A stretch of 64,000 nt of DNA, taken from the NCBI GenBank assembly GCA_046295975.1, contig JBKBMG010000023.1:14913-78912 (forward strand), given 5' to 3'. Below are positions 25,916-35,399 of this stretch, in pieces (the first letter of the stretch is position 1; each line of letters begins with the position of its first letter). Both the position numbers and the translations under genes were made by a program. The DNA is from UBA2357 sp046295975 (GTDB taxonomy: Bacteria > Pseudomonadota > Gammaproteobacteria > Burkholderiales > Rhodocyclaceae). The notes under the pieces are model-generated. The model was not told the DNA's origin, searched no databases, and saw nothing but the letters and a program-made list of their open reading frames with translations.

Positions 25916-27109
25916 ATGCTGATCGAAGTGAAAGTGCCGCAGTTGTCCGAATCCGTTGCAGAGGCCACGCTGGTCGCCTGGCACAAGAAGGAAGGCGATG
26001 CGGTATCGCGTGACGAGAACCTGATCGACATCGAGACCGACAAGGTCGTGCTCGAGACCCCCGCGCCGGCCGATGGCGTGCTGGTCAAGATCATCAAGAC
26101 GGATGGCGACACCGTTACCTCCGGTGAATTGATCGCCCAGATCGATACCGCCGCCAAGGCCGCGACGGCAGCAGGTGACAGCAAGCCGGCCGAGCCGGTG
26201 CCCGCCGTGCCCGCACCGCCGGCGGCCAAGGCACCCGCTGCGGGTGCGAGTGCCAGCCCGGCCGCACGCAAGATCCTGGACGAGAAAGGCATGTCTGCCG
26301 CCGAAGTGACCGGCACCGGTCGAGGTGGGCGCATCACCAAGGAAGACGCGGTAACGGCCCAGCCGCGCGCGGCAGCACCCGTGGCGCCGGCCGTGGCCAT
26401 CTCCGGCGACCGGCCGGAAGAGCGCGTGCCGATGACACGCCTGCGCGCGCGTATCGCCGAGCGCCTGCTCCAGTCGAAGAACGAAAACGCGATCCTGACC
26501 ACCTTCAACGAAGTCAACATGGCGCCGGTGATGGCGCTGCGCAAGCAGTACGGCGAGAAGTTCGAGAAGGCGCATGGCGTGCGTCTGGGTTTCATGGGTT
26601 TCTTCGTCAAGGCTGCGGTTGCCGCGCTGAAGAAGTATCCGATCCTGAATGCCTCGGTCGACGGCAACGACATCGTCTATCACGGTTACATCGACATCGG
26701 CATCGCCGTGGGCAGCCCGCGTGGTCTGGTGGTCCCGATCCTGCGTGACGCTGACCAGATGTCCATCGCCGACGTCGAGAAGAAGATCGCCGAGTACGGC
26801 CAGAAGGCCAAGGACGGCAAGTTGTCGCTGGAAGAACTGTCCGGCGGCACCTTCTCGATCTCCAACGGCGGGGTGTTCGGCTCCATGCTGTCCACGCCTA
26901 TCATCAATCCGCCGCAGTCGGCGATTCTGGGTATTCACGCCACCAAAGACCGGCCGGTGGTCGAGAATGGCCAGATCGTGATCCGTCCGATCAACTACCT
27001 GGCGATGTCCTACGACCACCGCATCATCGACGGCCGCGAAGCCGTTCTGGGTCTGGTGACGATGAAGGAAGCGCTGGAAGATCCCGCCCGCCTGATCCTC
27101 GACGTCTGA
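25916..27109 (+). CDS. odhB: dihydrolipoamide succinyltransferase (E2)
   Basis: A 397-residue E2 core of the 2-oxoglutarate dehydrogenase complex (sucB). The lipoyl domain (1-75) carries the modified lysine in IETDKVVLE, an Ala/Pro-rich linker follows (about 78-115), then the peripheral-subunit-binding domain (ASPAARKILDEKG) and the acyltransferase domain ending with the catalytic YDHRIIDGREA. It lies 47 bases after odhA with GGGGAGAG as ribosome-binding site. Confidence 0.96.
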   Translation: MLIEVKVPQLSESVAEATLVAWHKKEGDAVSRDENLIDIETDKVVLETPAPADGVLVKIIKTDGDTVTSGELIAQIDTAAKAATAAGDSKPAEPVPAVPAPPAAKAPAAGASASPAARKILDEKGMSAAEVTGTGRGGRITKEDAVTAQPRAAAPVAPAVAISGDRPEERVPMTRLRARIAERLLQSKNENAILTTFNEVNMAPVMALRKQYGEKFEKAHGVRLGFMGFFVKAAVAALKKYPILNASVDGNDIVYHGYIDIGIAVGSPRGLVVPILRDADQMSIADVEKKIAEYGQKAKDGKLSLEELSGGTFSISNGGVFGSMLSTPIINPPQSAILGIHATKDRPVVENGQIVIRPINYLAMSYDHRIIDGREAVLGLVTMKEALEDPARLILDV

Positions 27110-27178
27110 TCGTTCAGCCGGACCATGGCGCGTTGTCGCGCCGTGGTCCGCGCCTCATCTCAATCCAGGGAGATCCCA

Positions 27179-28603
27179 ATGTCCAAAGAATTCGACGTGC
27201 TCGTCATCGGCGGCGGCCCGGGCGGCTATGTCGCGGCGATTCGCGCGGCGCAGCTCGGTTTCAAGACCGCGTGCTGCGAATCCAACCCGTATGCCGATCC
27301 CAAGGGTGAGCCGCGTCTGGGCGGCACCTGCCTGAACGTCGGCTGCATTCCGTCCAAGGCCTTGCTGCATACCTCCCATCTGTTCGAAGAGGCCGGTCAC
27401 GGTTTTGCCGATCAGGGCATCAGCGTCGGTACGCCCAAGATCGATGTGGCCAAGATGCTCGCGCGCAAGAACGGCATCGTCGACCAGCTCACGGGCGGCA
27501 TCAAGGGCTTGTTCAAGAAGAACAAGGTCACGCTGCTCAACGGCCATGGGTCGTTCGTCGCCCAGCAGTCGAACGGCTGGCAAGTGAAAGTCGGCGACGA
27601 AGTCGTCAGCGCCCGCCAGGTCATCGTTGCCACCGGTTCCAAGCCCCGCCACCTGGCAGGCATTCCGGTCGACAACAAGATCGTGTGCGACAACGTCGGT
27701 GCTCTGGATATCGACAATGTGCCGAAGAAGCTGGCGATCATCGGGGCTGGCGTGATCGGCCTGGAGATGGGGTCGGTGTGGCGCCGCCTCGGCGTCGAGG
27801 TCACGGTGCTGGAAGCGATGCCCGACTTTCTCGCTGCAGCCGATCAGGACGTCGCCAAGGAGGCGCTCAAGGTCTTTGCCAAACAAGGGCTCAACATCCA
27901 GCTCGGGGCCAGCATTGGCGACGTCAAGGTGGGCAAGAAGGGCGTCTCGCTGGCCTACACCGACAAGTCGGGGGCGGCACAGAAGCTTGACGCGGATCGC
28001 CTCATCGTGTCGGTGGGCCGGGTGCCCAATACCGACGGCTTGAATGCCGAGGCAGTGGGGCTCAAGCTCAACGAGCGCGGCATGATCGAGGTCGACGGCC
28101 ACTGCCGTACCAACCTGCCCGGCATCTGGGCGGTGGGTGACGTGGTACGCGGCCCGATGCTGGCCCACAAGGCGATGGAAGAGGCGGTGATGGTCGCCGA
28201 GATCATGGCTGGCCAGTCCGGGCACTGCAATTTCGACACCGTACCCTGGGTGATCTACACCGCACCGGAAATCGCCTGGGTCGGCAAGACCGAGCAGCAG
28301 CTCAAGGCCGAGGGCGCGAAATACCGTGTCGGCAAGATTCCGTTCGCCTTCAACGGCCGTGCCATGGGCATGGCTGCGCCGGAGGGGTTCGTGAAGATGC
28401 TGGCGTGCGCTGAAACCGATCGCATCCTGGGGGTGCATATCATTGGCGCCAACGCATCGGAACTGATCTCCGAGGCCGTGGTGGCGATGGAGTTCGGTGG
28501 GGCGTCGGAAGATCTCGCCCGCATCTGCCATGCCCACCCGACGCTGTCCGAGGTGGTGCACGAGGCTGCCCTGGCCGTGGACAAGCGCCCGCTGCACTTC
28601 TAA
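27179..28603 (+). CDS. lpdA: dihydrolipoyl dehydrogenase (E3)
   Basis: A 474-residue FAD/NAD disulfide oxidoreductase, third gene of the oxoglutarate dehydrogenase set. VIGGGPGGYVAAIRAAQ binds FAD, GGTCLNVGCIPSK contains the redox-active cysteines, IGAGVIGLEMGSVW binds NAD, and the C-terminal HAHPTLSEVVHEA holds the catalytic histidine-glutamate pair. It starts at ATG 27179 after CAGGGAG; an 18-codon upstream extension is rejected. Confidence 0.96.
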   Translation: MSKEFDVLVIGGGPGGYVAAIRAAQLGFKTACCESNPYADPKGEPRLGGTCLNVGCIPSKALLHTSHLFEEAGHGFADQGISVGTPKIDVAKMLARKNGIVDQLTGGIKGLFKKNKVTLLNGHGSFVAQQSNGWQVKVGDEVVSARQVIVATGSKPRHLAGIPVDNKIVCDNVGALDIDNVPKKLAIIGAGVIGLEMGSVWRRLGVEVTVLEAMPDFLAAADQDVAKEALKVFAKQGLNIQLGASIGDVKVGKKGVSLAYTDKSGAAQKLDADRLIVSVGRVPNTDGLNAEAVGLKLNERGMIEVDGHCRTNLPGIWAVGDVVRGPMLAHKAMEEAVMVAEIMAGQSGHCNFDTVPWVIYTAPEIAWVGKTEQQLKAEGAKYRVGKIPFAFNGRAMGMAAPEGFVKMLACAETDRILGVHIIGANASELISEAVVAMEFGGASEDLARICHAHPTLSEVVHEAALAVDKRPLHF

Positions 28604-28647
28604 TAGCGCCCGCGGGCCGCCGGCGCGCGGTCCGGGAGCGCCCCGAA

Positions 28648-28693
28648 CACCTGTGAGCTACTCCGCCCTGATGGGCGGGGCGGGTCACAGGTG
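28648..28693 (+). terminator. hairpin after lpdA
   Basis: CACCTGTGA (28648-28656) pairs with TCACAGGTG (28685-28693), and an inner CCGCCC/GGGCGG hairpin (28663-28668 and 28673-28678) sits inside it. A TCTTTT stretch follows. It probably ends the odh operon. Confidence 0.6.
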
Positions 28694-28727
28694 ATTGTCT
28701 TTTGGGCACAATCGCATTTGGGAAGCC

Positions 28728-28822
28728 CTGATTAAATCCCTACCGTTCCGGCTGAGCCTGTCTAAGCCTTGAGTTTCTCAGGCATGCCCTTAGACAAGCT
28801 CAGGGCGAACGGATTTAATCAG
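28728..28822. repeat. 95-bp imperfect inverted repeat (REP-like)
   Basis: CTGATTAAATCC (28728-28739) and GGATTTAATCAG (28811-28822) are perfect 12-base ends. Inside, CCGTTCCGGCTGAGCC and its partner arm around GCTCAGGGCGAACGG pair imperfectly around a short loop. The CTGAGC..GTCTAAG wording recalls a hairpin repeat scattered in many betaproteobacterial intergenic regions. It lies upstream of zapE. Confidence 0.65.
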
Positions 28823-28862
28823 TGCTTCATTTGTGATCCGGCCCCTTTTCGTCCACACCATC

Positions 28863-29975
28863 ATGCCCCACCGCATACTCAACGTTCCCGAGCACGGCAT
28901 GCTCGACGCCTACGAGGCGCAGTTGAAATCCCGCGGCTATCGTTCCGATCCTGCCCAGCGCGCAGCTGCCCAGCGTCTGCAGCAACTCTATGCCGAGCTG
29001 ATCGGTTTCAAGGCGGCGCGCAGCTCCGCCCTGCGCAAGTTGTTCACCCGCCCGCACATGCCGCGCAGCGTGTATTTCTGGGGCGGCGTGGGGCGGGGCA
29101 AGAGCTTTCTGATGGATTGCTTCTTCGACTCGGTGCCTTATCGGCGCAAGCGTCGGGTGCATTTCCACGCTTTCATGCAGGAAGTGCAGAACGATCTGCG
29201 CCAGTTCAACAATGCGCCCGATCCACTGCAGAAGGTGGCCGACCGGATCGCACGCGAAACCCGGTTGCTGTGCTTCGACGAGTTCCACGTCTCCGACATC
29301 GCAGACGCCATGATCCTGGGCCGGTTGCTCGACGCCTTGTTTGCCCGCGGCGTGATCTTCGTCATGACCTCCAACTACCCCCCTGAGGGGCTTTATCCGA
29401 ACGGCTTGCAGCGCATCAACTTCCTGCCGACCATCGAGATGATGAAGCGGCGCTTCGACGTGATCGAGGTTGACCACGGTACCGACTATCGTTTGCGCAC
29501 CTTGGAAAAGATGGAGATCTACCTGGTGCCGCCGGACGAAGAGGCCGAGCGCAAGATGCGCGACGACTTTCGCCGGCTGGCGGCCACCGAACGGGCCGGC
29601 GGCAACATCGAGATACTCGGGCGGGCGCTGTCGGTGGTCGGGCAGGCGCCCGGGGTGATCTGGTTCGACTTCGCAACCCTGTGCGGCGGTCCGCGCTCAC
29701 AGAACGACTACCTGGAGATCGCCCGCGAGCACCACACCGTGCTGCTGTCCGGCGTGCCGCGGATGACCGCTGGACAGGCGTCGGAAGCACGGCGCTTCAC
29801 CTGGCTGATCGACGTGCTCTACGACCATCGCGTCAAGCTGATCATGAGTGCCGAAGTCGAGGCCCACGACCTCTACACCGAAGGCCACAATGCCGGCGAA
29901 TTCGTGCGCACCGTCAGCCGCTTGATCGAGATGCGCACCCGCGACTACCTTGCCGAAGCGCACCGCGTCGATTGA
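28863..29975 (+). CDS. zapE: cell division protein ZapE (AFG1-family ATPase)
   Basis: A 370-residue AFG1-like P-loop ATPase; the E. coli homologue acts on the Z-ring during constriction. Walker A GGVGRGKSFLMD near residue 75, Walker B LLCFDEFHVSDIADA near 135 and FVMTSNYPPEGLYPNGLQR are clear. The start is placed at ATG 28863; a GTG 10 codons earlier is in frame and neither has a strong ribosome-binding site. The DinG-like helicase gene follows after 15 bases. Confidence 0.9.
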   Translation: MPHRILNVPEHGMLDAYEAQLKSRGYRSDPAQRAAAQRLQQLYAELIGFKAARSSALRKLFTRPHMPRSVYFWGGVGRGKSFLMDCFFDSVPYRRKRRVHFHAFMQEVQNDLRQFNNAPDPLQKVADRIARETRLLCFDEFHVSDIADAMILGRLLDALFARGVIFVMTSNYPPEGLYPNGLQRINFLPTIEMMKRRFDVIEVDHGTDYRLRTLEKMEIYLVPPDEEAERKMRDDFRRLAATERAGGNIEILGRALSVVGQAPGVIWFDFATLCGGPRSQNDYLEIAREHHTVLLSGVPRMTAGQASEARRFTWLIDVLYDHRVKLIMSAEVEAHDLYTEGHNAGEFVRTVSRLIEMRTRDYLAEAHRVD

Positions 29976-29990
29976 TCGGGAGGTGTCGCG

Positions 29991-31955
29991 ATGACCACGC
30001 TGGAGCAGGCTTTCGCGCCGGACGGGGCGCTCGCGCAGGCGATCCCGAGTTTTCACCCGCGGGCGCAGCAGCTCGAGATGGCAAACCAAATCCATGAGGC
30101 GATCCGCGACAACCGCGTGCTGGTGGCCGAGGCCGGTACCGGTACCGGCAAAACCTTCGCCTACCTGGTGCCGGCGCTGCTGTCCGGCGGCAAGGTCATC
30201 GTATCGACTGGCACCAAGACGCTGCAGGATCAGTTGTTCAAGCGCGACCTGCCGACGGTGCGTGCGGCCTTGAAGGTGCCTGTGTCGGTCGCCTTGCTGA
30301 AGGGGCGGGCGAATTACGTCTGCCACTACCACCTTGAGCGCAACGCGCACGATGGCCGCTTCCAGACCGCCCAGGACGCTGCCGACCTGCGCGCCATCAC
30401 ACGCTTCGCCCAGACCACGGCCACCGGCGACAAGGCCGAATGTACGGCGGTGCGGGAAGATTCCGCAGCCTGGCTGGCGGCGACGTCGACGCGCGACAAC
30501 TGCCTTGGCCAGGATTGCCCCAACGTCAAGGAATGCTTCGTCCTGGCGGCCCGCCGCGCGGCCATGGAGGCCGACGTAGTGGTGGTGAACCATCACCTGT
30601 TCTTCGCCGACGTGATGCTGCGCGACGAGGGCATGGGCGAGCTGTTGCCCGCCTGCAATGCGGTGATCTTCGACGAGGCGCATCAACTGCCCGAGACTGC
30701 CAGCCTGTTCTTCGGCGAAACCACCTCGACCGCGCAGGTGCTTGAACTGGCGCGCGACACCCGCTCCGAGACGCTCGCCGGTGCGCGCGACTGCCGCCTG
30801 TTGATCGACGCCACCCGCGCGCTGGAGAAGGCCGCACGCGATCTGCGGCTGGTGTTTGGTGCCGAGCCTGCACGGCTGGCCCATGCCCAGGCAGTGGCGG
30901 TTGAGGCCTTTGGACCGGCGGTCGAGGCGCTGGACGCCGAGTTGGCGGCCTTTCACGAGGTCCTCGCGACCCAGGCGGAGCGCTCGGAGGGGCTGGCCAA
31001 CTGCCTGCGCCGCTGCGAGGAGCTCGGCCAGCGGCTGGACCGATGGCGGGCGCAGGACGAGACCGACCTCATCCGCTGGGTGGAGGTGTTCATACAGTCG
31101 GTGGCACTCAACGCCACCCCGCTGCATGTGTCCGGCGTCTTCAAACGACAACTTGAGGCTCAGCCGCGCGCCTGGATCTTTACCTCGGCCACGCTCGCGG
31201 TCGGTCGCGATTTCACCCATTACTGCAACGAACTGGGCCTGTCCTGGTTGGAGCCGCCGCCGCTGACCGCGGTATGGGGCAGCCCCTTCGACTACGGCGA
31301 GCAGGCAATGCTGTACGCCCCGCAGGACATGCCCGACCCGAATCACCCGGACTATCCGGAGACGGTGGCAAAGGTGAGCGTGCCATTGATCCGGGCGGCG
31401 CGGGGCCGAGCCTTCGTGTTGTGCACCTCGCTGCGCGCGATGAAGCGCATTCACGCGGCACTCGCCGAATCGCTCGCGGAGGATGGGTTTCCACTGCTGC
31501 TTCAGGGCGAAGGGTCGCGCAGCGAATTGCTGGAGCGCTTCCGGCGCCTCGGCAATGCGGTGCTGGTGGCCAGCCAGAGCTTCTGGGAGGGCGTGGACGT
31601 GCCTGGTGACGCGCTGTCACTGGTGGTCATCGACAAGCTGCCGTTCGCGCCACCCGATGATCCGGTACTGGCCGCACGGGTGGAGCATATGCAGAAATCG
31701 GGCCGTAATCCGTTCATGCACTACCAGTTGCCCCGCACCGTGATCAACATGAAGCAGGGCGCCGGGCGTCTCATCCGCACCGAGCGCGATCGCGGCCTGC
31801 TGTGCATCTGCGACCCGCGCATGATCGACAAGCCTTACGGCAAGGTGGTGTGGCGGAGTCTGCCACCGATGCGTCGCACCCGTGTCGAGGCCGAGGCCGC
31901 GGCGTTTCTGGCAGCGCTGTCGGCGCCGCCCGCCGATGGCGAGGTGCCGGCCTGA
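29991..31955 (+). CDS. ATP-dependent DNA helicase, DinG/YoaA family
   Basis: A 654-residue XPD-like superfamily 2 helicase. Motif I is EAGTGTGKTFAYLVP, the four iron-sulfur cysteines fall in NYVCHYH, KAECTAV and NCLGQDCPNVKEC, motif II is FDEAHQLPE, and the C-terminal motifs QSFWEGVDVPG and KQGAGRLIRTERDRG are intact. Such helicases unwind damaged or R-loop/forked DNA. YoaA-type is likely, but the split from DinG is not certain. GGGAGG precedes the ATG. Confidence 0.92.
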   Translation: MTTLEQAFAPDGALAQAIPSFHPRAQQLEMANQIHEAIRDNRVLVAEAGTGTGKTFAYLVPALLSGGKVIVSTGTKTLQDQLFKRDLPTVRAALKVPVSVALLKGRANYVCHYHLERNAHDGRFQTAQDAADLRAITRFAQTTATGDKAECTAVREDSAAWLAATSTRDNCLGQDCPNVKECFVLAARRAAMEADVVVVNHHLFFADVMLRDEGMGELLPACNAVIFDEAHQLPETASLFFGETTSTAQVLELARDTRSETLAGARDCRLLIDATRALEKAARDLRLVFGAEPARLAHAQAVAVEAFGPAVEALDAELAAFHEVLATQAERSEGLANCLRRCEELGQRLDRWRAQDETDLIRWVEVFIQSVALNATPLHVSGVFKRQLEAQPRAWIFTSATLAVGRDFTHYCNELGLSWLEPPPLTAVWGSPFDYGEQAMLYAPQDMPDPNHPDYPETVAKVSVPLIRAARGRAFVLCTSLRAMKRIHAALAESLAEDGFPLLLQGEGSRSELLERFRRLGNAVLVASQSFWEGVDVPGDALSLVVIDKLPFAPPDDPVLAARVEHMQKSGRNPFMHYQLPRTVINMKQGAGRLIRTERDRGLLCICDPRMIDKPYGKVVWRSLPPMRRTRVEAEAAAFLAALSAPPADGEVPA

Positions 31956-32042
31956 TCACTGCGGGGCGGCCGGGTACCCCCGGGTTGGCGCCTCCGGCAG
32001 GGGTTGCGGTATGCTCTGGGGTCGCCGCATCGAGGAGAGACA

Positions 32043-32543
32043 ATGATTGTGTTCGGAATCGCGGGTTGGTCGGGGTCGGGCAAGACGACGCTGCTGGAGC
32101 GTCTGATTCCCGCGTTGACTGCGCGCGGGCTCACGGTGTCGACGATCAAGCATGCCCACCATGGTTTCGATCTCGACCGTCCGGGCAAGGACTCCTTCCG
32201 GCATCGCGCCGCCGGCGCCACTCAGGTGTTGATGCTGTCCGGCGACCGCTGGGTGTTGATGCACGAACTGCGTGGCGAACCCGAGCCGGGGCTGGACGAG
32301 CAATTGCGGCTGCTCGCACCGTGCGACGTTGTATTGATCGAGGGCTTCAAGGCCGCTGCAGTGCCCAAGATCGAAGTCTTCCGGGCGGAGAACGGCAAGC
32401 CGCCGCTGTGGCCGGAGAACCCGCACATCGTCGCGGTGGCCGCCCAGTCGCCGTTACCCGATTGCCCACTGCCGGTGTTGCCGCTGGACGATGCGCGGGC
32501 CATCGCCCAGTTCCTGGTCGAATGGAGGCCACGGGCGCCCTGA
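32043..32543 (+). CDS. mobB: molybdopterin-guanine dinucleotide biosynthesis adaptor MobB
   Basis: A 166-residue P-loop protein: GIAGWSGSGKTTLLERLIP at the N-terminus, STIKHAHHGFDLDRPGKDS and LLAPCDVVLIEGFK. MobB helps load the guanine-dinucleotide form of the molybdenum cofactor. The start at ATG 32043 follows GAGGAGAGA. It opens a run of cofactor genes with moeA, moaD and moaE. Confidence 0.94.
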   Translation: MIVFGIAGWSGSGKTTLLERLIPALTARGLTVSTIKHAHHGFDLDRPGKDSFRHRAAGATQVLMLSGDRWVLMHELRGEPEPGLDEQLRLLAPCDVVLIEGFKAAAVPKIEVFRAENGKPPLWPENPHIVAVAAQSPLPDCPLPVLPLDDARAIAQFLVEWRPRAP

Positions 32544-32606
32544 ACGGGCAACCCGTGCGCGGACGGGCGTGGCGACGCCATTCATGAGCCTTAGGAAGAC
32601 CAGAAC

Positions 32607-33812
32607 ATGAACACCAACATGCTTTCATTCGACGATGCACTGGCGACACTGATCGCGCGGGCGCGGCCGATCCGCGAGGTTGAGCAGGTCGACACCGCGA
32701 TCTCGCGCGGTCGGGTGCTGGCGACGGAGCTACGCTCACCGATCGCCCTGCCAGGTCTGGACACATCGGCCATGGATGGCTATGCGTTGCGGGCGGAGGA
32801 CGTGACCGAGGCCGGCGTGGTGCTGCCCGTCAGCCAGCGTATTCCCGCCGGCAGTGTGGGCCATGCGCACAAGCCGGGTAGCGCGGCGCGCATCTTCACC
32901 GGAGCACCCTTGCCGGCTGGCGCGGATACCGTGGTGATGCAGGAGTTGTGCGAGGCACACGCCGATCAGGTGACGGTCAACCACGTGCCGCGCACGGGGG
33001 AAGCCGTGCGTCGCGCGGGATCCGAGGTTGCCGCCGACCAGCCGGCGCTGTCGGTGGGCACGCGGCTCGGGGCTCAGCATATTGGTCTCGCGGCATCGGT
33101 GGGGGTGGCGCAACTGACCGTGGTGCGGCGCATGCGGGTGGCGCTGTTTTCCACCGGCGACGAGCTGGTGATGCCTGGCGAGCCCCTGCCGCCGGGCGCG
33201 GTGTACAACTCGAACCGCTTTCAACTGCGCGTCCTGCTCGAACAGCTTGGTTGCGAAGTCAGCGACTTCGGCATCGTGCCGGACAGGCTGGAGGCCACCC
33301 GCAAGACCATGCGCGAAGCCGCCCAGGGCCACGACCTGATCCTGACGAGCGGCGGCGTGTCGGTGGGCGAGGAAGATCACGTCAAACCCGCCGTCGAGGC
33401 CGAAGGCGCCCTGGAAATGTGGAAAATCGCGATGAAACCGGGCAAGCCGCTTGCGTTCGGCCAGGTTGGCGCGGCCGCCTTCATCGGTCTGCCCGGCAAT
33501 CCGGTCTCCAGCTTCGTCACTTTTCTGATGATGGTCCGTCCGTTCATTCTTGCCACCCAGGGTGCCAGCGAGCTGGCACCGCGGCGGTTTGCCTTGCCGG
33601 CTGCGTTCGACTGGCCGCGCCCGGACAGCCGGCGCGAGTTCCTGCGTGCCCGCGTGAATGCCGAGGCTGCGGTGGCGTTGCACGTGAACCAGGGCGCGGC
33701 GGCGCTGTCGTCCATCGTATGGGCGGACGGACTGGTCGACGTGCCGGCCGCCACCGCGGTGCGCGCCGGCGACACGGTGCATTACATTCCCTATGGCGAT
33801 CTGCTTTACTGA
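32607..33812 (+). CDS. moeA: molybdopterin molybdenumtransferase MoeA
   Basis: A 401-residue enzyme inserting molybdate into adenylylated molybdopterin. LDTSAMDGYALRAED near residue 50, TGDELVMPGE near 190, LTSGGVSVGEEDHVK near 250 and FIGLPGNPVSS near 295 are the diagnostic motifs. The four-domain length is normal. Four bases separate it from moaD. Confidence 0.96.
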   Translation: MNTNMLSFDDALATLIARARPIREVEQVDTAISRGRVLATELRSPIALPGLDTSAMDGYALRAEDVTEAGVVLPVSQRIPAGSVGHAHKPGSAARIFTGAPLPAGADTVVMQELCEAHADQVTVNHVPRTGEAVRRAGSEVAADQPALSVGTRLGAQHIGLAASVGVAQLTVVRRMRVALFSTGDELVMPGEPLPPGAVYNSNRFQLRVLLEQLGCEVSDFGIVPDRLEATRKTMREAAQGHDLILTSGGVSVGEEDHVKPAVEAEGALEMWKIAMKPGKPLAFGQVGAAAFIGLPGNPVSSFVTFLMMVRPFILATQGASELAPRRFALPAAFDWPRPDSRREFLRARVNAEAAVALHVNQGAAALSSIVWADGLVDVPAATAVRAGDTVHYIPYGDLLY

Positions 33813-33816
33813 CACG

Positions 33817-34071
33817 ATGACGATCAAGATTCTGTATTTTGCTGCCCTGCGCGATGCGGTCGGGCGTTCCGAGGAATCCTTGGCCCTGCCGGCGGGCGTG
33901 GCGACAGTCGGCGAGTTGCGTGCCTTTCTCGCCGACCGGGGCGACGCATGGTCGGCGCTGGACAGCGGCCGCAATGTGCGCGCCGCGCGCAACCAGCGCA
34001 TGGCCCAGGCTTCCGACCCGATCATGCCGGGCGACGAGGTGGCATTCTTTCCGCCTGTGACCGGAGGTTGA
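33817..34071 (+). CDS. moaD: molybdopterin synthase sulfur carrier MoaD
   Basis: An 84-residue ubiquitin-fold protein ending in the essential Gly-Gly (PPVTGG), which carries the thiocarboxylate used by MoaE. I chose ATG 33817 (MTIKILYFAALRD); a start 8 codons earlier would overlap moeA. The moaE ATG follows two bases after its stop. Confidence 0.94.
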   Translation: MTIKILYFAALRDAVGRSEESLALPAGVATVGELRAFLADRGDAWSALDSGRNVRAARNQRMAQASDPIMPGDEVAFFPPVTGG

Positions 34072-34073
34072 GC

Positions 34074-34541
34074 ATGAGCGTAAGCGTGCAGGAGTCGGAT
34101 TTCGACGTCGGAGCGGAACTGGCTGCGCTCACTGCCGGGCGTGCCGACATCGGCGCGGTAGCGAGCTTCGTGGGCTTGGTGCGCGATGCCAACGACGGTA
34201 GCGGCGTGCGGGCGATGACCCTGGAGCATTATCCCGGCATGACCGAGCAGGCGCTGGAGGATATCGCCGCCGAGGCGCGCAGCCGCTGGCAGTGCGCTGC
34301 GCTGCGGGTCATCCATCGCGTCGGTCGACTGGAGCCGGCCGACCGCATCGTGTTTGTCGCGGTCGCCAGTGCGCATCGCGGAGACGCCTTTGCGGCCTGC
34401 GAGTTCATCATGGACTATCTCAAGACGCAGGCGCCGTTCTGGAAGCGCGAGGAAACGCCGGAAGGCGCACGTTGGGTGGATGCGCGCGACAGCGATTGCG
34501 AGGCCGCTGCACGTTGGGACGAAGTCGAAATGCGCCGATGA
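34074..34541 (+). CDS. moaE: molybdopterin synthase catalytic subunit MoaE
   Basis: A 155-residue partner of MoaD. FVGLVRDANDG, LEHYPGMTEQALE, HRVGRLEPADRIVFVAVASAHR and the active-site lysine region PFWKREE near residue 122 are typical. It closes the mobB-moeA-moaD-moaE operon. Confidence 0.95.
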   Translation: MSVSVQESDFDVGAELAALTAGRADIGAVASFVGLVRDANDGSGVRAMTLEHYPGMTEQALEDIAAEARSRWQCAALRVIHRVGRLEPADRIVFVAVASAHRGDAFAACEFIMDYLKTQAPFWKREETPEGARWVDARDSDCEAAARWDEVEMRR

Positions 34542-34593
34542 TGCGGGCGCCGCGCCGGAGGGGTGGCGCTTCCGCAGCGCAAGCGGATTGACA

Positions 34594-34623
34594 AAAAAAC
34601 GGCGCCTTGGTCAGGCGCCGTTT
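34594..34623 (-). terminator. intrinsic terminator of the phasin gene
   Basis: AAACGGCGCCT (34597-34607) and AGGCGCCGTTT (34613-34623) form an 11-bp stem. Read leftward it ends in a run of seven T. Rightward it may also stop moaE transcripts, less well. Confidence 0.82.
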
Positions 34624-34644
34624 GCACGTTGGGGAGGGGGCGGG

Positions 34645-35154
34645 TTATTTCTTGCCTTTGGTGCCACCCGCCTGGTTGAACATCTGGAATGCTTCGGTGG
34701 AGGCGCGGGCCATCTGTTCGAATGCCGCACGGGTGGTGTCCATGGCGGTCTGGATGGCGTTCAGGGCGTTCTGGTCGGTGACCGGCATGCCCTGGAACAT
34801 TTTCTGCATCGCGTCAAACACGTCCTGGCCGCCGCTGCTCAGTTGTTCGCTCACCAGCTTGCCCACTTCCGCCTGGGTCTTGCTCGTCAACTCGGCGATT
34901 TCGCGCGCGCACTGGAGCATTCTCTCGGTCGAACTCTGAGCGAACTGGCTGCGCAGATCCATCATCGCCTTGGGGTCCTTGGCGGCGCTCAGCGCCTTGG
35001 CGTTATTGACCCCTTCCTCGAACAGGCTTTTCGCAGTCGAAACCTGCAATTCCATGATTTTCTGGGAATTCTCGATGGACATCTGCGCCAGGCGCATCGC
35101 TGCTTCGAGATTTTTTTTCTGGAGTTCGTTGAACTGGTCCTGCTTGGTTGCCAT
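34645..35154 (-). CDS. phaP: phasin family protein
   Basis: A 169-residue helical phasin-family protein, expected to coat polyhydroxyalkanoate granules. MATKQDQFNELQKKNLEAAM at the start, the MELQVSTAKSLFEEGVNNAKAL helix and FAQSSTERMLQCAREIAEL match the family. The C-terminus is Gly/Lys-rich. The start at 35154 has GGGAGGAAG upstream. It is monocistronic, with its own terminator and a TTGCA palindrome about 155 bases upstream of the start. Confidence 0.88.
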   Translation of the reverse strand: MATKQDQFNELQKKNLEAAMRLAQMSIENSQKIMELQVSTAKSLFEEGVNNAKALSAAKDPKAMMDLRSQFAQSSTERMLQCAREIAELTSKTQAEVGKLVSEQLSSGGQDVFDAMQKMFQGMPVTDQNALNAIQTAMDTTRAAFEQMARASTEAFQMFNQAGGTKGKK

Positions 35155-35306
35155 GACGCTTCCTCCCGCAAGTGATATGGAATGGAACCCGGTTCGTGGC
35201 ACGTTCGGCGACCGGGGTGCCAAGCTGCGGGTTCATCGTCAAAAGTATCACACTTAACCCGTGTTTGATTGCATCACCAGCGGGAAGTGAGTGTGAACGT
35301 CAAGAA

Positions 35307-35321
35307 TGTTGCAGTGCAACA
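35307..35321. promoter_or_regulatory. palindrome between phasin and clpB genes, possible PhaR site
   Basis: TGTTGCA-G-TGCAACA is a perfect 15-base palindrome in the divergent phasin/clpB spacer. TTGCA-containing palindromes are the type reported, as I recall, for PhaR repressors of granule genes. The assignment is inference. Confidence 0.45.
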
Positions 35322-35399
35322 ACAATTCTAATGGGATCGCTTGATCTGGCACCCATGGGAACTCAGACGTGTTTGGCGCCGCTTCCGTGTGTGTCGGAT

